A DNA stretch of 64,000 nucleotides, taken from contig NZ_LDJH01000006.1 in the NCBI RefSeq assembly GCF_001431525.1, positions 1-64,000 of the forward strand, in the 5' to 3' direction. Made by a program: the position numbers and the translations under genes. The stretch comes from Stenotrophomonas koreensis. GTDB lineage: Bacteria > Pseudomonadota > Gammaproteobacteria > Xanthomonadales > Xanthomonadaceae. Numbering within the stretch: position 1 is the first letter of the stretch; every line of letters begins with the position of its first letter. Of this stretch, positions 9,806-18,664 are shown in pieces. The notes beneath the pieces are model-generated. The model was not told where the DNA came from. It searched no databases and saw nothing but the letters and a program-made list of their open reading frames with translations.

Positions 9806-11803
9806 TTACGGCTGTGCCGGTGCGGCCGCCGCAGTGCTGCTGCCCGGGGCCTGCCAGCCGCAGGTCTGGCCGGCATTCTGCTCGGCAAGCCACTGCTGCA
9901 ACGGGGCAAAGTAGGCCAGCATCGGCGCGGCATCGAGCTGTTCGCTGCCGGTGACTTCCTTCAGTGTAGCCTGCCACGGCTGGCTGGCGCCCTTGGTCAG
10001 CATGGCCCAGAACTTCTGCCCGGCTTCGGCGTTGCCGTAGAAGCTGCACTCGTGCAGCGGCCCGGTATGGCCGGCGGTATCGCACAGTCCCTTGTAGAAC
10101 TGGTACTGGTAGATGCGGGCCAGGAAGTAGCGCAGGTACGGGGTGTTGCCCGGCACGTGGTACTTGGCACCGGCGTCGAAATACTCCTCGCCACGCGGGG
10201 TGGCCGGGGCCACGCCCTGGTAGCGTGCCTTCAGGTCCCACCAGGCCTTGTTGTAGTTGTCCGGGGTGATCGAACCGTCGAACACGCCCCAGCGCCAACG
10301 GTCGATCAGCAGGCCAAACGGCAGGAAGGACACCCCGCTCAGGGCCATGCGCATCTGGGCGTTGATGGTGGCATCGTGGCTTTCGGCCTGGGCATCGACC
10401 AGGCCGATCGAGTTCAGGTACCTGGGCGTCATCGCCAGCACGATGGTGTCGCCGATGGCCTCATGGAAGCCATCGTTGGCGCCGCCCTGGAACAGCGGCG
10501 GTTGCGGGTTGTAGGCCAGGTCGTAATAGATGTGGCCCAGTTCGTGATAGATCGTGGTGAAGTTTTCTTCGGTCGGGGTGATGCACATCTTGGTGCGTAC
10601 ATCCGGGTTGGTGCCGTTCTCCCCGCCCATGTTCATGTCCCACGCACTGGCGTGGCAGACCACGTTGCGATCCAGCGGTTTGATGAACTGGGTGTTGTTC
10701 CAATAGCTTTCCGGCAAGGCCGGCATGCCCAGGCCGGTATAGAACTGCTCGGCCTGGCGGGTCATGTCCTGGGCGGTCTTGAGCTCGGCGGCGCGGATGG
10801 CTTCGGCCCGCTGCTCGACACTGGCATTGCCGGTGAGCTTGCCCAGGCTGCTGCGCAGGTTCTGCTGGTGCTGCTTTTCCAGCGCCGCGGTGATGTCCAG
10901 CGAGCCTGCGCCGGCGTAGGGCTGCAGGATATCCCACAGGTTGGACCAGTCCTGCTGCCACATGTTGCCGGTCAGGTGGGCCGGAATCAGGCCGCCTTCC
11001 AGCTGGCCCTTGTCGGCCCCGTATTCGGCGACCAGCTTGTTGCGGGTGTAGCAGTGCAGCTGCTCATACAGTGGCTTGACCTGTTCCCACAGCCGGTCGG
11101 TTTCGCTGACCACCTGCTCGGCGGGCATGTCATAGCCACTGCGCCACATTGCGCCGGCATCGTTGTAGCCCATCTGCCGGGCACCTTCGTTGACCAGCTC
11201 GACAAAGCGCTGGTAGCGGCCGCGCGAGGCGATGGCAGTGGAGTGCCAGCCGCTCCAGGCATCGAGCTGGGCGTTGTAGTCGCGTGAACGGGCCAGGACG
11301 TTTTCCAGGGCGCCGAGCTGGCGGCAGTCCTGCTTGTCACCCTCGCCGGTGCAGTAGGTGCCGGCGCCGTAGTCGCCCTCCAGCTTGGCGGCGATGCCGG
11401 CCAGTTCGGCCACCTTGGCCGGGTCGCGCGGGGCGGGCATGGCCGTCATCAGCTTGAGCAGGGCAATGGCACGGGCGGTATCGGCACTCATCGGCTGGCC
11501 GTCATACTGGCCGGCCTGCTCGATCCAGCCATTGAGCACGGTCATCCAGCGCTCGTTGCTCTTGGCGGCAATGCGTTCGGAATCGGCATTGATGTAGGTG
11601 GAGGCCAGCCACTGCGCCGACGTCATCTCCGGATACATGGCCTTGTATTCGGCGTTGACCCGGGCGATGAAGTCATCGGCGCTTTCGGCCGGAGCCTGGC
11701 TGGCGGTGGCCGGTGCGGTGGGCGCGTCCTTCTGGCTGCAGCCGGACAGGACAAGCAGGCTGGCGCTGATGGCTGCAGCCAGCAGCAGGTGGCGGTTGTT
11801 CAC
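9806..11803 (-). CDS. M2 family zinc peptidase (ACE-like), lipoprotein
   Basis: A 665-residue peptidyl-dipeptidase of family M2, the bacterial relatives of angiotensin-converting enzyme, which remove C-terminal dipeptides. The zinc site is HELGH (H420, E421, H424) with the third ligand E448 in GFHEAIGD. The N-terminus is a lipoprotein signal with lipobox LSGC (C22), so the enzyme should be membrane-anchored facing the periplasm or outer membrane. The start is GTG 11803, supported by GGGGA seven bases upstream; the longer frame has no signal sequence at its start. Full family length, all key residues present. It stands alone between a terminator and the HEACH-protein gene; role probably peptide scavenging. 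Confidence 0.92.
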   Translation of the reverse strand: MNNRHLLLAAAISASLLVLSGCSQKDAPTAPATASQAPAESADDFIARVNAEYKAMYPEMTSAQWLASTYINADSERIAAKSNERWMTVLNGWIEQAGQYDGQPMSADTARAIALLKLMTAMPAPRDPAKVAELAGIAAKLEGDYGAGTYCTGEGDKQDCRQLGALENVLARSRDYNAQLDAWSGWHSTAIASRGRYQRFVELVNEGARQMGYNDAGAMWRSGYDMPAEQVVSETDRLWEQVKPLYEQLHCYTRNKLVAEYGADKGQLEGGLIPAHLTGNMWQQDWSNLWDILQPYAGAGSLDITAALEKQHQQNLRSSLGKLTGNASVEQRAEAIRAAELKTAQDMTRQAEQFYTGLGMPALPESYWNNTQFIKPLDRNVVCHASAWDMNMGGENGTNPDVRTKMCITPTEENFTTIYHELGHIYYDLAYNPQPPLFQGGANDGFHEAIGDTIVLAMTPRYLNSIGLVDAQAESHDATINAQMRMALSGVSFLPFGLLIDRWRWGVFDGSITPDNYNKAWWDLKARYQGVAPATPRGEEYFDAGAKYHVPGNTPYLRYFLARIYQYQFYKGLCDTAGHTGPLHECSFYGNAEAGQKFWAMLTKGASQPWQATLKEVTGSEQLDAAPMLAYFAPLQQWLAEQNAGQTCGWQAPGSSTAAAAPAQP

Positions 11804-11873
11804 TACGGCGTCCCCAATGGATGGATAACGCCGAAGGCTAGGCCGCTGTGCGGCCGGCCGCAAGGGGCGCCGC

Positions 11874-12365
11874 TCAGCCGGCTACCGGCAGGCCGTGTTC
11901 GAGCAGCCAGGCGCGCGCATCTTCGGCGTCTTGTTCAAACCAGGCTCGGGTCGAACCCAGCCGGTAGGTATAGCCCCAGGCGTCCATGTCGGCCATCAGC
12001 CGTGCGCTGCCAACGCCGGCCAGGCGCTCTGCCAGCACAATCTGCAGGTAGCAGGTGGCATCCTCCTCGGCGACCGAGTCGGTGGCATCGGTATCGACCA
12101 GGGCGCGTTTTTCCTCGGGCAGCACGATCAGGTGGCAGGCTTCGTGCAGCATCGAGTGCACCGGGGTGTCATCGCGCACGTAGACGTTGCCGGCGATGAT
12201 GCCCGCCTCCGGTTCGCCCCAGAAACTGCCCGGGATTTTTTCTCCGGCAGCTACCCGGTGCAGGCGCAGGCCGAAGCCGGCGAGCAGGGTAGCGGCATCG
12301 TCAAAGCCAATCTGGCCAACGGTCAGCACGCTGGCGGCCGGATCGCCGGCGGTGGTGTCATTCAT
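11874..12365 (-). CDS. Conserved protein with HExxH-type motif, function unknown
   Basis: A 163-residue cytosolic protein. It contains HEACH (H74, E75, H78) within a helix, followed 22 residues later by an acidic pair (E100, E101) that could be a third zinc ligand, which is the layout of a minimal metalloprotease. I do not recognise a named family; similar proteins sit in xanthomonad genomes as hypothetical. The N-terminal part (residues 15-60) is beta-rich, and the C-terminus is Trp-containing helices. GGGGAG about eight bases upstream supports the start. It lies 41 bases downstream of minE on the same strand and could be co-transcribed with minCDE. Protease activity is inference from the motif only. 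Confidence 0.72.
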   Translation of the reverse strand: MNDTTAGDPAASVLTVGQIGFDDAATLLAGFGLRLHRVAAGEKIPGSFWGEPEAGIIAGNVYVRDDTPVHSMLHEACHLIVLPEEKRALVDTDATDSVAEEDATCYLQIVLAERLAGVGSARLMADMDAWGYTYRLGSTRAWFEQDAEDARAWLLEHGLPVAG

Positions 12366-12406
12366 GGCATTTCTCCCCGGCGGCAGGTCGCCGCCGGGAT
12401 CCAGGC

Positions 12407-12658
12407 TTACTTTTCGTCGGGCAGGGCGACAGAGATGTCGAGCACGTCATTGGCGCCATCGCGGACCAGGTCGACCTTGACCGCGTCGGCATCGATATTG
12501 ACGTACTTCTTGATCACCTCCAGCAGTTCGCGCTGCATCAGCGGCAGGTAATCCGGGCCGCCGCGGCTGCTGCGCTCCTGGGCGATGATGATCTGCAGAC
12601 GGTTTTTCGCCGTCTCGGCGGTGTTCTTCTTCTTGTGCAGGAAGTCCAGCAATCCCAT
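12407..12658 (-). CDS. minE: Cell division topological specificity factor MinE
   Basis: An 83-residue MinE. It stimulates the MinD ATPase, driving the pole-to-pole oscillation that confines MinC away from midcell. The N-terminal membrane and MinD-contact segment is present ([11 protein letters not shown], then [13 protein letters not shown]), followed by the C-terminal dimerisation domain ([26 protein letters not shown]). Length is normal for the family. It starts four bases after the minD stop, in the order minC-minD-minE on the minus strand, so the three are one operon. Confidence 0.97.
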   Translation of the reverse strand: MGLLDFLHKKKNTAETAKNRLQIIIAQERSSRGGPDYLPLMQRELLEVIKKYVNIDADAVKVDLVRDGANDVLDISVALPDEK

Positions 12659-12662
12659 GCCC

Positions 12663-13472
12663 TTAGCCTCCGAAAAGCTTGCTGAAGAAACCCTTCTTCT
12701 CCACGGTGGTGAAGCGCATCGGGCGGTCCTCGCCGAGAATGCGCGCTACGGCATCGTCGTAGGCCTGGCCAGCCACGGACTCGGTATCCAGGATCACCGG
12801 CTCGCCCTTGTTGGAGGCATTGAGCACATCCGGCGATTCGGGAACCACGCCGATGCATTTCAGGCCCAGCACTTCCTCCACGTCGTTGATGGAGAGCATC
12901 TCGCCGGTTTCCACCCGCGCCGGGTTGTAGCGGGTCAGCAGCAGGCGTGCTTCCAGCTCCTTGCCGCTTTCGGCGCGCAGGGTCTTGGAATCGAGCAGGC
13001 CGATGATGCGGTCCGAATCGCGTACCGAGGAAACTTCCGGGTTGACCACGACAATCGCGCGGTCAGCGAAGTACATCGCCAGGAATGCGCCTTTTTCGAT
13101 GCCTGCCGGAGAGTCGCACAGGATGTAGTCAAAACCGTCGTCAGCCATTTGCTTGAGGACCTTGCCGACACCTTCCTGGTGCAGTGCATCCTTGTCGCGG
13201 GTCTGCGAGGCGGCCAGTACGTACAGGTTGTCAAAACGCTTGTCCTTGATCAGGGCCTGCTTGAGGCTGGCTTCGCCATTGACCACGTTGACAAAGTCAT
13301 ACACCACGCGGCGCTCGCAGCCCATGATCAGGTCAAGGTTGCGCAGGCCGACGTCGAAGTCGATGACGGCGACTTTCTTGCCTTTCCGGGCCAGGCCGCA
13401 GGCGAGGCTGGCACTGGTGGTGGTCTTGCCGACGCCACCCTTGCCCGAGGTGACTACGATGATTTCAGCCAA
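12663..13472 (-). CDS. minD: Septum site-determining ATPase MinD
   Basis: A 269-residue deviant Walker ATPase that recruits MinC to the membrane and oscillates with MinE. The deviant Walker A is GKGGVGKTT (10-18), followed by [18 protein letters not shown]. The C-terminal amphipathic membrane-targeting helix is visible ([11 protein letters not shown]). The start is TTG at 13472: the conserved family start [13 protein letters not shown] begins there and AGGAG lies seven bases upstream; an ATG 51 bases further upstream would add non-family residues. Located between minC (34-base gap) and minE. Confidence 0.97.
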   Translation of the reverse strand: MAEIIVVTSGKGGVGKTTTSASLACGLARKGKKVAVIDFDVGLRNLDLIMGCERRVVYDFVNVVNGEASLKQALIKDKRFDNLYVLAASQTRDKDALHQEGVGKVLKQMADDGFDYILCDSPAGIEKGAFLAMYFADRAIVVVNPEVSSVRDSDRIIGLLDSKTLRAESGKELEARLLLTRYNPARVETGEMLSINDVEEVLGLKCIGVVPESPDVLNASNKGEPVILDTESVAGQAYDDAVARILGEDRPMRFTTVEKKGFFSKLFGG

Positions 13473-13506
13473 AGGACTTCTCCTGGTGTGTTGGGTGGAT
13501 GCCAGC

Positions 13507-14277
13507 TCAATCCAGAGCGGCAATCATGATCTGGTCCTGCTCCAGCCAGACTTGCACGGCTTTGCCGCGCAGCTGGCTGGGTACGTCATCCAGCACCTTG
13601 TAGCGGCCGGCAATGGCTACCAGTTCGGCGTGGAACTCACGACAGAAAATACGCGCATTTTCATTGCCTTGCGCACCAGCAAGGGCACGCCCGCGCAGCG
13701 TGCCGTAGATGTGGATGCTGCCATCGGAGATGACTTCGGCCCCGGCGCCGACCGCGGACAGCACGGTCAGGTCGCCGTTGTGTGCATACAGCTGCTGGCC
13801 CGAGCGCACCGTGGTGTGGTGCATCTTGCCCAGCTCGCCGCTGCCGGCGGCGGGTGCGGCCGGTGCCGGTGCGGGTGCCGGGGCAGGTGGTGCGGCACTT
13901 CGCCGGGCGGGCGCCGGCGGTGTTGCAGTGTCCTGGTCACGTTCGTACTGGGCACGGAACTTGGCCAGCAACGGCAGCCCGAGCTGCTCGGCCAACTGCT
14001 CGGTCTGGCTGGTGCCATAGGCCAGCGCCACCGGCAGCACACCGGCCTGGCGCAGGCCATTGATCAGCGCCTGGGCAGTGGGCAGGTCCGGCAGCTGGGC
14101 CAGACCACCAAAATCCAGCACCACCGCCGCGCGCGCAAACAGTTTCGGGGCGCGGGTAACGCGTTCGTGCATTTCCTGCACCAGACGCGGGACATCCAGG
14201 CTGCGTACGCGCAGGTTGGCAATCCCTACCTGGCCGATTTTCAGTTCACCAGCCTGTTCGTAATCGTTCATCTGCAT
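13507..14277 (-). CDS. minC: Septum site-determining protein MinC
   Basis: A 256-residue inhibitor of FtsZ polymerisation. The N-terminal MinC_N domain occupies about residues 1-110 (AGELKIGQVGIANLRVR, DFGGL). A flexible Ala/Pro linker follows at about 123-155, where nearly every residue is Ala or Pro. The C-terminal beta-helix MinD-binding domain starts near residue 160 (VRSGQQLYAHNGDLTVLS, SDGSIHIYGTLRGRALAG). ATG 14277 is favoured by GGGA nine bases upstream; ATG 14271 (MNDYEQ) is the alternative. The gene starts four bases after the GNAT stop, so the acetyltransferase gene appears to head the min operon. Confidence 0.96.
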   Translation of the reverse strand: MQMNDYEQAGELKIGQVGIANLRVRSLDVPRLVQEMHERVTRAPKLFARAAVVLDFGGLAQLPDLPTAQALINGLRQAGVLPVALAYGTSQTEQLAEQLGLPLLAKFRAQYERDQDTATPPAPARRSAAPPAPAPAPAPAAPAAGSGELGKMHHTTVRSGQQLYAHNGDLTVLSAVGAGAEVISDGSIHIYGTLRGRALAGAQGNENARIFCREFHAELVAIAGRYKVLDDVPSQLRGKAVQVWLEQDQIMIAALD

Positions 14278-14281
14278 CACA

Positions 14282-14872
14282 TCAATTCCCGGCCTTGGCC
14301 GGGGCAATGGGGGTGCGCGGCTTGATGATCCAGGCCGCATCGGGCAAGTGATCACCGTAGGTATCGCGCACCCAGGGATAGCTGCACAAGTCCTTGAGCA
14401 TCATGCTGGCGCGGACATCGACATTGCGCATGGTGTTCTGGCCGACCTCGCGAAAACCGAAGCTGCCATGGAACAGCAGCGCCGCATCGGCGCCGTGGTC
14501 GAGAAAGACCTCGCAGGCGATATGCGGGTAGCGCAGTTCGGCATAGCTCTGCATGTCCGCATACAGCGCACGGCCGACACCGCCACCACGGCGGCGGCTG
14601 GCCACCACGATGCGGTCGATATAACAAAAGCGCCGATAGCGCTCGGCAAACCAGGCAAAGTTGCTGGAGTCATGCGCGCTGGCACTGCCGAAGCCGATCA
14701 GGAAGCCGGCCAGGGCGCCGTCACGCTCGGCGACGCGGAAATATTCGGCGTGGTCGTAGAAATAGCGCAGCCGACCGGCATCCATGGGCAGGATGGCCGA
14801 GCCGGCATTGTTGTTCAAGGCCAAGATGGCATCGAGTTCATGCTCGCGGACATCGCGGATGACAATGGACAT
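14282..14872 (-). CDS. GNAT family N-acetyltransferase
   Basis: A 196-residue acetyltransferase with the GNAT fold. The acetyl-CoA binding motif A is recognisable (IDRIVVASRRRGGGVGRALYADMQSYA contains the R/Q-xx-G-x-G/A loop as RRRGGGVG), and the C-terminal strand-helix has FLDHGADAALLFHGSFGFREVG, typical of motif B. The acceptor substrate is unknown; the N-terminal NNNAGSAILPMD is shared with a subfamily of bacterial GNATs. ATG 14872 has GGAG six bases upstream; an upstream extension exists but lacks family residues. It is four bases from minC, so probably co-transcribed with minCDE, which does not prove a role in division. Confidence 0.85.
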   Translation of the reverse strand: MSIVIRDVREHELDAILALNNNAGSAILPMDAGRLRYFYDHAEYFRVAERDGALAGFLIGFGSASAHDSSNFAWFAERYRRFCYIDRIVVASRRRGGGVGRALYADMQSYAELRYPHIACEVFLDHGADAALLFHGSFGFREVGQNTMRNVDVRASMMLKDLCSYPWVRDTYGDHLPDAAWIIKPRTPIAPAKAGN

Positions 14873-15004
14873 GCACACTCCGGTGGGGCGAACGAATGGC
14901 GTGAAAGCGCGCTGGATTATCGCACGCCCGGACCGGTGGGCGAACCCTGCCGGCATGACCATCGGTACGGTGCCGCAAACCGCCCGGGCACTTTAAGATG
15001 AGCC

Positions 15005-16222
15005 ATGTTTGGACAATTGAGCCATACCCGCGTCCTGCGCTATGCCGGCCTGTTTACCTGGGCGCTGGTCGCCTTGCCGCTGGCATACAGTCATTTCTAC
15101 CCTTCCTGGGAAGACCTGGGCGGGCAGGGTGGGCAATTGCTGGCGGCCTATATCGGCTTTGGTGCCGGCTACTGGTGGCTGACCCGTGGCCTGGAAACCG
15201 GCGGCCATTCGGGCTGGTACGACCGCCTGCTGCTGGTGGCGTTGACCTGTTTTGCGCTGATGGTCAGCTATGCCAGCTGGTCTGGCCTGGGTTCGATCCT
15301 GATGATGGTCGCTGCCGGGGTGATCCCCTGGCTGCTGCCGGTGCGTGCCGGGGTGGTGTGGCTGCTGGTCAGCCAACTGGCGGTTCTTCCGGTGTACTGG
15401 CTGAGCCTGCGCATGTCGCTGTTCGAAGCCTTGATGCAGACCCTGCTGTACGCCGGGTTTTCGATGTTCGTGTTTGTCACCTCGCTGGTGGCCCGGCAGC
15501 AGGCGCATGCGCGCGAGTGGCAGCGCCGACTCAATGCCGAGCTGCGCGCCACCCGGGTACTGCTGGCCGAAAGTGCGCGGGTCAACGAGCGCACCCGGAT
15601 CTCGCGTGAGCTGCATGACCTGCTCGGCCACCACCTCACCGCGCTGAGCCTGAACCTGGAAGTGGCCGGACACATCACCGAAGGGCAGGCCAAGGAGCAT
15701 GTGCGTCAGGCGCATGTGCTGGCCAAGCTGTTGTTGACCGATGTGCGCGAAGCGGTCAGCAGCATGCGCGAAAGCGGGGCGATCGATCTGGCCGCGACCC
15801 TGCGCCCGCTGGCCGAAGGGGTGCCGTCGCTGGCGGTGGAGCTGGACATCCCGGAATCGCTGGAAATTGAAGATCCCGAGCGTGCGCATGTGCTGCTGCG
15901 CTGTGCCCAGGAGATCATCACCAATACCGTACGCCACGCCCGCGGCGCGCGCTCGTTGTATCTGCAGGTGGCGCGGCGTGACGGGCAGCTGCTGCTGAGC
16001 TCGCGCGATGACGGCCAGGGCCTGGACCCGGCCCGGTTCGTGCCCGGCAATGGCCTGCGTGGCATGCGCGAACGTCTGGCACTGCATGGTGGCAGCGTGG
16101 AAGTGCAGACCGCACCGGGCAAAGGCTTTGCGATCACGGTGATACTGCCGGAAAATCCGCAGGGCGTTACGCTGACGGCCACCGTTGAGGAGAAGTTTGA
16201 TGATTCGCGTCTGCCTGGTTGA
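15005..16222 (+). CDS. DesK-type sensor histidine kinase
   Basis: A 405-residue membrane histidine kinase of the HisKA_3 type. About five or six hydrophobic helices occupy residues 10-165 (no sizeable periplasmic domain), suggesting sensing inside the membrane as in DesK or LiaS. A coiled segment (165-195) leads to the phosphoacceptor in RISRELHDLLGHHLTAL (H204). The ATPase domain follows, with an N box (CAQEIITNTVRHA) and the G box DDGQGLDP and GNGLRGMRERL. It overlaps its response regulator by 23 bases, so they form one operon and surely a cognate pair. The signal is unknown. It is divergent from the GNAT-minCDE operon. Confidence 0.92.
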   Translation: MFGQLSHTRVLRYAGLFTWALVALPLAYSHFYPSWEDLGGQGGQLLAAYIGFGAGYWWLTRGLETGGHSGWYDRLLLVALTCFALMVSYASWSGLGSILMMVAAGVIPWLLPVRAGVVWLLVSQLAVLPVYWLSLRMSLFEALMQTLLYAGFSMFVFVTSLVARQQAHAREWQRRLNAELRATRVLLAESARVNERTRISRELHDLLGHHLTALSLNLEVAGHITEGQAKEHVRQAHVLAKLLLTDVREAVSSMRESGAIDLAATLRPLAEGVPSLAVELDIPESLEIEDPERAHVLLRCAQEIITNTVRHARGARSLYLQVARRDGQLLLSSRDDGQGLDPARFVPGNGLRGMRERLALHGGSVEVQTAPGKGFAITVILPENPQGVTLTATVEEKFDDSRLPG

Positions 16223-16841
16223 TGACCAGACCTTGGTACGCCAAGGCATTCGATCGCTGCTGGCGCTGGATGGCGGCATCGAGGTGGTGGCCGAGGCTGC
16301 TGATGGGCGTCAGGCGGTGGAGATGATCCCCGTCCAGCGTCCGGATGTGGTGCTGATGGACATGCGCATGCCGGTGATGAGTGGCCTGGAGGCCCTGCAG
16401 ATGCTGGCTGCCAACGGTGCCCTGCCGCCGACCATCATCCTCACCACCTTTGACGATGACCAGCTGGTGCTGGCCGGGCTCAAGGCCGGGGCCAAGGGGT
16501 ATCTGCTCAAGGATGTCTCGCTGGAGCAGCTGGTCGGCGCGATCCGCACCGTGGCTGCGGGTGGTTCGCTGGTGCAGCCGGCAGTGACCCAGCGGCTGCT
16601 GTCCGGCCTGGAACACATGCGCAACGAGTTCGTCAGCCTGGACCGTCCCGATCCGCTGACCGAGCGGGAGACGGAGATCCTGCGGCTGATGGCCAGTGGC
16701 TTTTCCAACAAGGAAATCGCCAACTCGCTGGGTGTGGCCGAAGGCACGATCAAGAACCACGTCTCCAACATCCTGTCCAAGCTCGGTGTACGGGACCGTA
16801 CGCGTGCGGTATTGAAGGCATTCGAGCTGCAGCTGGTGTGA
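16200..16841 (+). CDS. NarL/FixJ-type response regulator
   Basis: A 213-residue regulator. The receiver domain (1-120) has the acidic pair D8 and D9, phosphoacceptor D54 (VVLMDMRMP), and K104 (GYLLKDVS). The LuxR/NarL-type helix-turn-helix is at about 145-205 (LTERETEILRLMASGFSNKEIANSLGVAEGTIKNHVSNILSKL). ATG 16200 is fixed by GAGGAGAAG just upstream (16187-16195), inside the kinase gene; the frame extends 15 bases further up but without a better site. Targets are unknown, though the following SRPBCC gene, 232 bases downstream, is a possible one. Confidence 0.94.
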   Translation: MIRVCLVDDQTLVRQGIRSLLALDGGIEVVAEAADGRQAVEMIPVQRPDVVLMDMRMPVMSGLEALQMLAANGALPPTIILTTFDDDQLVLAGLKAGAKGYLLKDVSLEQLVGAIRTVAAGGSLVQPAVTQRLLSGLEHMRNEFVSLDRPDPLTERETEILRLMASGFSNKEIANSLGVAEGTIKNHVSNILSKLGVRDRTRAVLKAFELQLV

Positions 16842-17073
16842 GCGGCCGGGTGTGGTGGCGGCCGTGGGTGGGGGTAGCAGCCCCCGGGTGATCGGCGCTG
16901 TTTTGCTTTTGTTCAGGACGGTGGAGAATTTCACCTTGCTGCCGGCAAGCTTGCTTGGGAAAGCCTCGATGGAACCGGGGTCACAATGTAATAAACAAGC
17001 GGCGCGAAGCCTGTTAGGATGCGAGCTTCGCTTCAATTAACCCGGCCGTGGCATCGGCCTCGGAGACTCTTGC

Positions 17074-18144
17074 ATGACCCGTATTATCGAGTTCCTGATC
17101 GCCTTGGGGATCGTGGCAATCCTGTTCGTCATCATCGGCGTCTGCCTGCCGGGTGAGCGTCATATCAGCGAAAGCATCGAAACCAATCGCAAGATGACCA
17201 TCGTCAATGACACGGTCAACAGCCTGCGTCGTTTCAAGGACTGGAACCCGCTGGTGCTGCGTGATCCGGCCATGAAGCTGTCCTACAGCGGCCCGGCTTC
17301 CGGCGTGGGTGCACGCATGGAATATGACTCGGCACAGGTTGGCCAGGGCAGCTGGGAAATTACCCAGAGCGAGGAAAACCAGCGCGTGGTCTACGCCCTG
17401 GACAACAGCCAGCGTGGTTCGGACAAGACCATGACCTTCCTGCTGGAGCCGACCGGCAAGGACAACCGCAACGTCAAGATCACCCAGGAATACTCGGTGA
17501 AGTACGGCTTTGACCTGTTCGGTCGTTACGCCGGCCTGTATGTCAGCCGCCACGTTGGCGATGACATCAAGTTGGGTCTGGGCCGCCTGCAGACGATGCT
17601 GGCCGGTGTGCCGAACATCGACTACCGCGACCCGTCCACCACCCTGGCAGACCTCGGCATTGTTGACCTTGGCGTTGAAGACCTGCTGGTGGTCAATGCC
17701 GGCAACATCGAGCGCGGCAACGAAACCATCCGCCAGTCGATCAAGGACAACCAGGAGTGGATCAAGCGCGTGATGGACAACAACGGCCTGGAAGCTGCCG
17801 GTCCGGTGCGCATCATCACCACCGATTTCGGCGCCGAGAAGTACGCCTTCGACGTGGCCCAGCCGGTCCGCAAGAAGGGGGCCACCGAAGTGGCTGCCGA
17901 CGAGCTGAGCATCAAGGTTGATGGCACCCCGGTCACCTACAGCCGTCTGCCGGCCCGCAAGGCCGCCCATGCAACCTATGTCGGCCACATGGCTGGCCTG
18001 GATGTGGCACGCAGCGCCCTGCGTTCGTGGGCTACCACCAACGGCCACGAGCTGATCGAGCGTCCGTACGAATCGTGGAATGGCGGCCTGGACAAGTCCT
18101 TTACCCAGGAAGGCGACTACGACATCTACTGGGCAATCAAGTAA
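17074..18144 (+). CDS. SRPBCC / effector-binding domain membrane-anchored protein
   Basis: A 356-residue protein with one N-terminal membrane helix (about residues 5-25, uncleaved or signal anchor). A polyketide-cyclase-like SRPBCC domain follows (about 35-175, including VNSLRRFKDWNPLVLRDP, typical of the family), then a GyrI-like/AraC effector-binding-like domain (about 190-355, ending YESWNGGLDKSFTQEGDYDIYWAIK). Such proteins probably bind small hydrophobic molecules; no catalytic residue can be asserted. GGAG lies about eight bases before ATG 17074. It follows the two-component pair on the same strand and is bounded by a strong terminator. Regulation by that pair is only a guess from proximity. 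Confidence 0.82.
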   Translation: MTRIIEFLIALGIVAILFVIIGVCLPGERHISESIETNRKMTIVNDTVNSLRRFKDWNPLVLRDPAMKLSYSGPASGVGARMEYDSAQVGQGSWEITQSEENQRVVYALDNSQRGSDKTMTFLLEPTGKDNRNVKITQEYSVKYGFDLFGRYAGLYVSRHVGDDIKLGLGRLQTMLAGVPNIDYRDPSTTLADLGIVDLGVEDLLVVNAGNIERGNETIRQSIKDNQEWIKRVMDNNGLEAAGPVRIITTDFGAEKYAFDVAQPVRKKGATEVAADELSIKVDGTPVTYSRLPARKAAHATYVGHMAGLDVARSALRSWATTNGHELIERPYESWNGGLDKSFTQEGDYDIYWAIK

Positions 18145-18174
18145 GCAGCTCACGCAGCTTGCCTGCCTGGAACG

Positions 18175-18203
18175 ACGCGCCGCTTTTGCGGCGCGTTTTT
18201 TTT
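18175..18203 (+). terminator. Rho-independent terminator
   Basis: A perfect 9-bp stem (ACGCGCCGC, 18175-18183, with 18188-18196) and TTTT loop is followed by eight Ts (18196-18203). It ends the SRPBCC transcript 31 bases after its stop. Confidence 0.92.
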
Positions 18204-18250
18204 GACTCAAGCCCGGACTGTCCTGTCCGGCTTCAGTGAAGGAGGAAGCG

Positions 18251-18637
18251 ATGGATACGATGACATACCGGGTACAGGCCACCGCCGGTGCGCTGCTGGC
18301 CGCTTTGGCCGTTGCGCTGTCGGCCTGGGCCGCACATGGCCTGCCGGCCGGGAGGGAGCAGCACAATGTGTTGATGGCCTGCCTGTATGCCTTTGGCCAT
18401 GGTGCGTTGCTGCGGGTATTGGCCGCACGCGCCGGCAGCCGGGTCGAGCAGGCCGGACGCTGGCTGCTGTTGCTCGGGGTAGTGCTGTTTTCCGGCAGCC
18501 TGGTCGGCAATGTGCTGTGGGCATGGCCCACGGCCGCGGCGCCGGCCGGTGGCGTGGCGCTGATTGTTGGCTGGCTGCTGCTGGGCATTGCCCCCTGGCT
18601 GGCAGCCGGGCGCAGCGGCGATCCGGCCGGCCGCTGA
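18251..18637 (+). CDS. DUF423 family inner-membrane protein
   Basis: A 128-residue protein with four hydrophobic helices, matching the DUF423 (YgdD-like) family by length and by the signature GVVLFSGSL in helix 3 and AAHGLP after helix 1. The function of this family is unknown. The start ATG 18251 is fixed by AAGGAGGA (18239-18246). An in-frame upstream ATG at 18236 would place the Shine-Dalgarno sequence inside the gene. It is convergent with the M15 peptidase gene, 27 bases apart, with no obvious terminator between them. Confidence 0.8.
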   Translation: MDTMTYRVQATAGALLAALAVALSAWAAHGLPAGREQHNVLMACLYAFGHGALLRVLAARAGSRVEQAGRWLLLLGVVLFSGSLVGNVLWAWPTAAAPAGGVALIVGWLLLGIAPWLAAGRSGDPAGR

Positions 18638-18664
18638 GCGGTGGTGGACGGCGGTCGGCGAGGA

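Noticed and set aside
12585..13529. Plus-strand open frame of 314 codons opposite minD
   Set aside because: Antisense shadow of minD and minE.
16866..16890. G/C hairpin after the response regulator considered as a terminator
   Set aside because: Only five to six base pairs, and no T-run follows directly.
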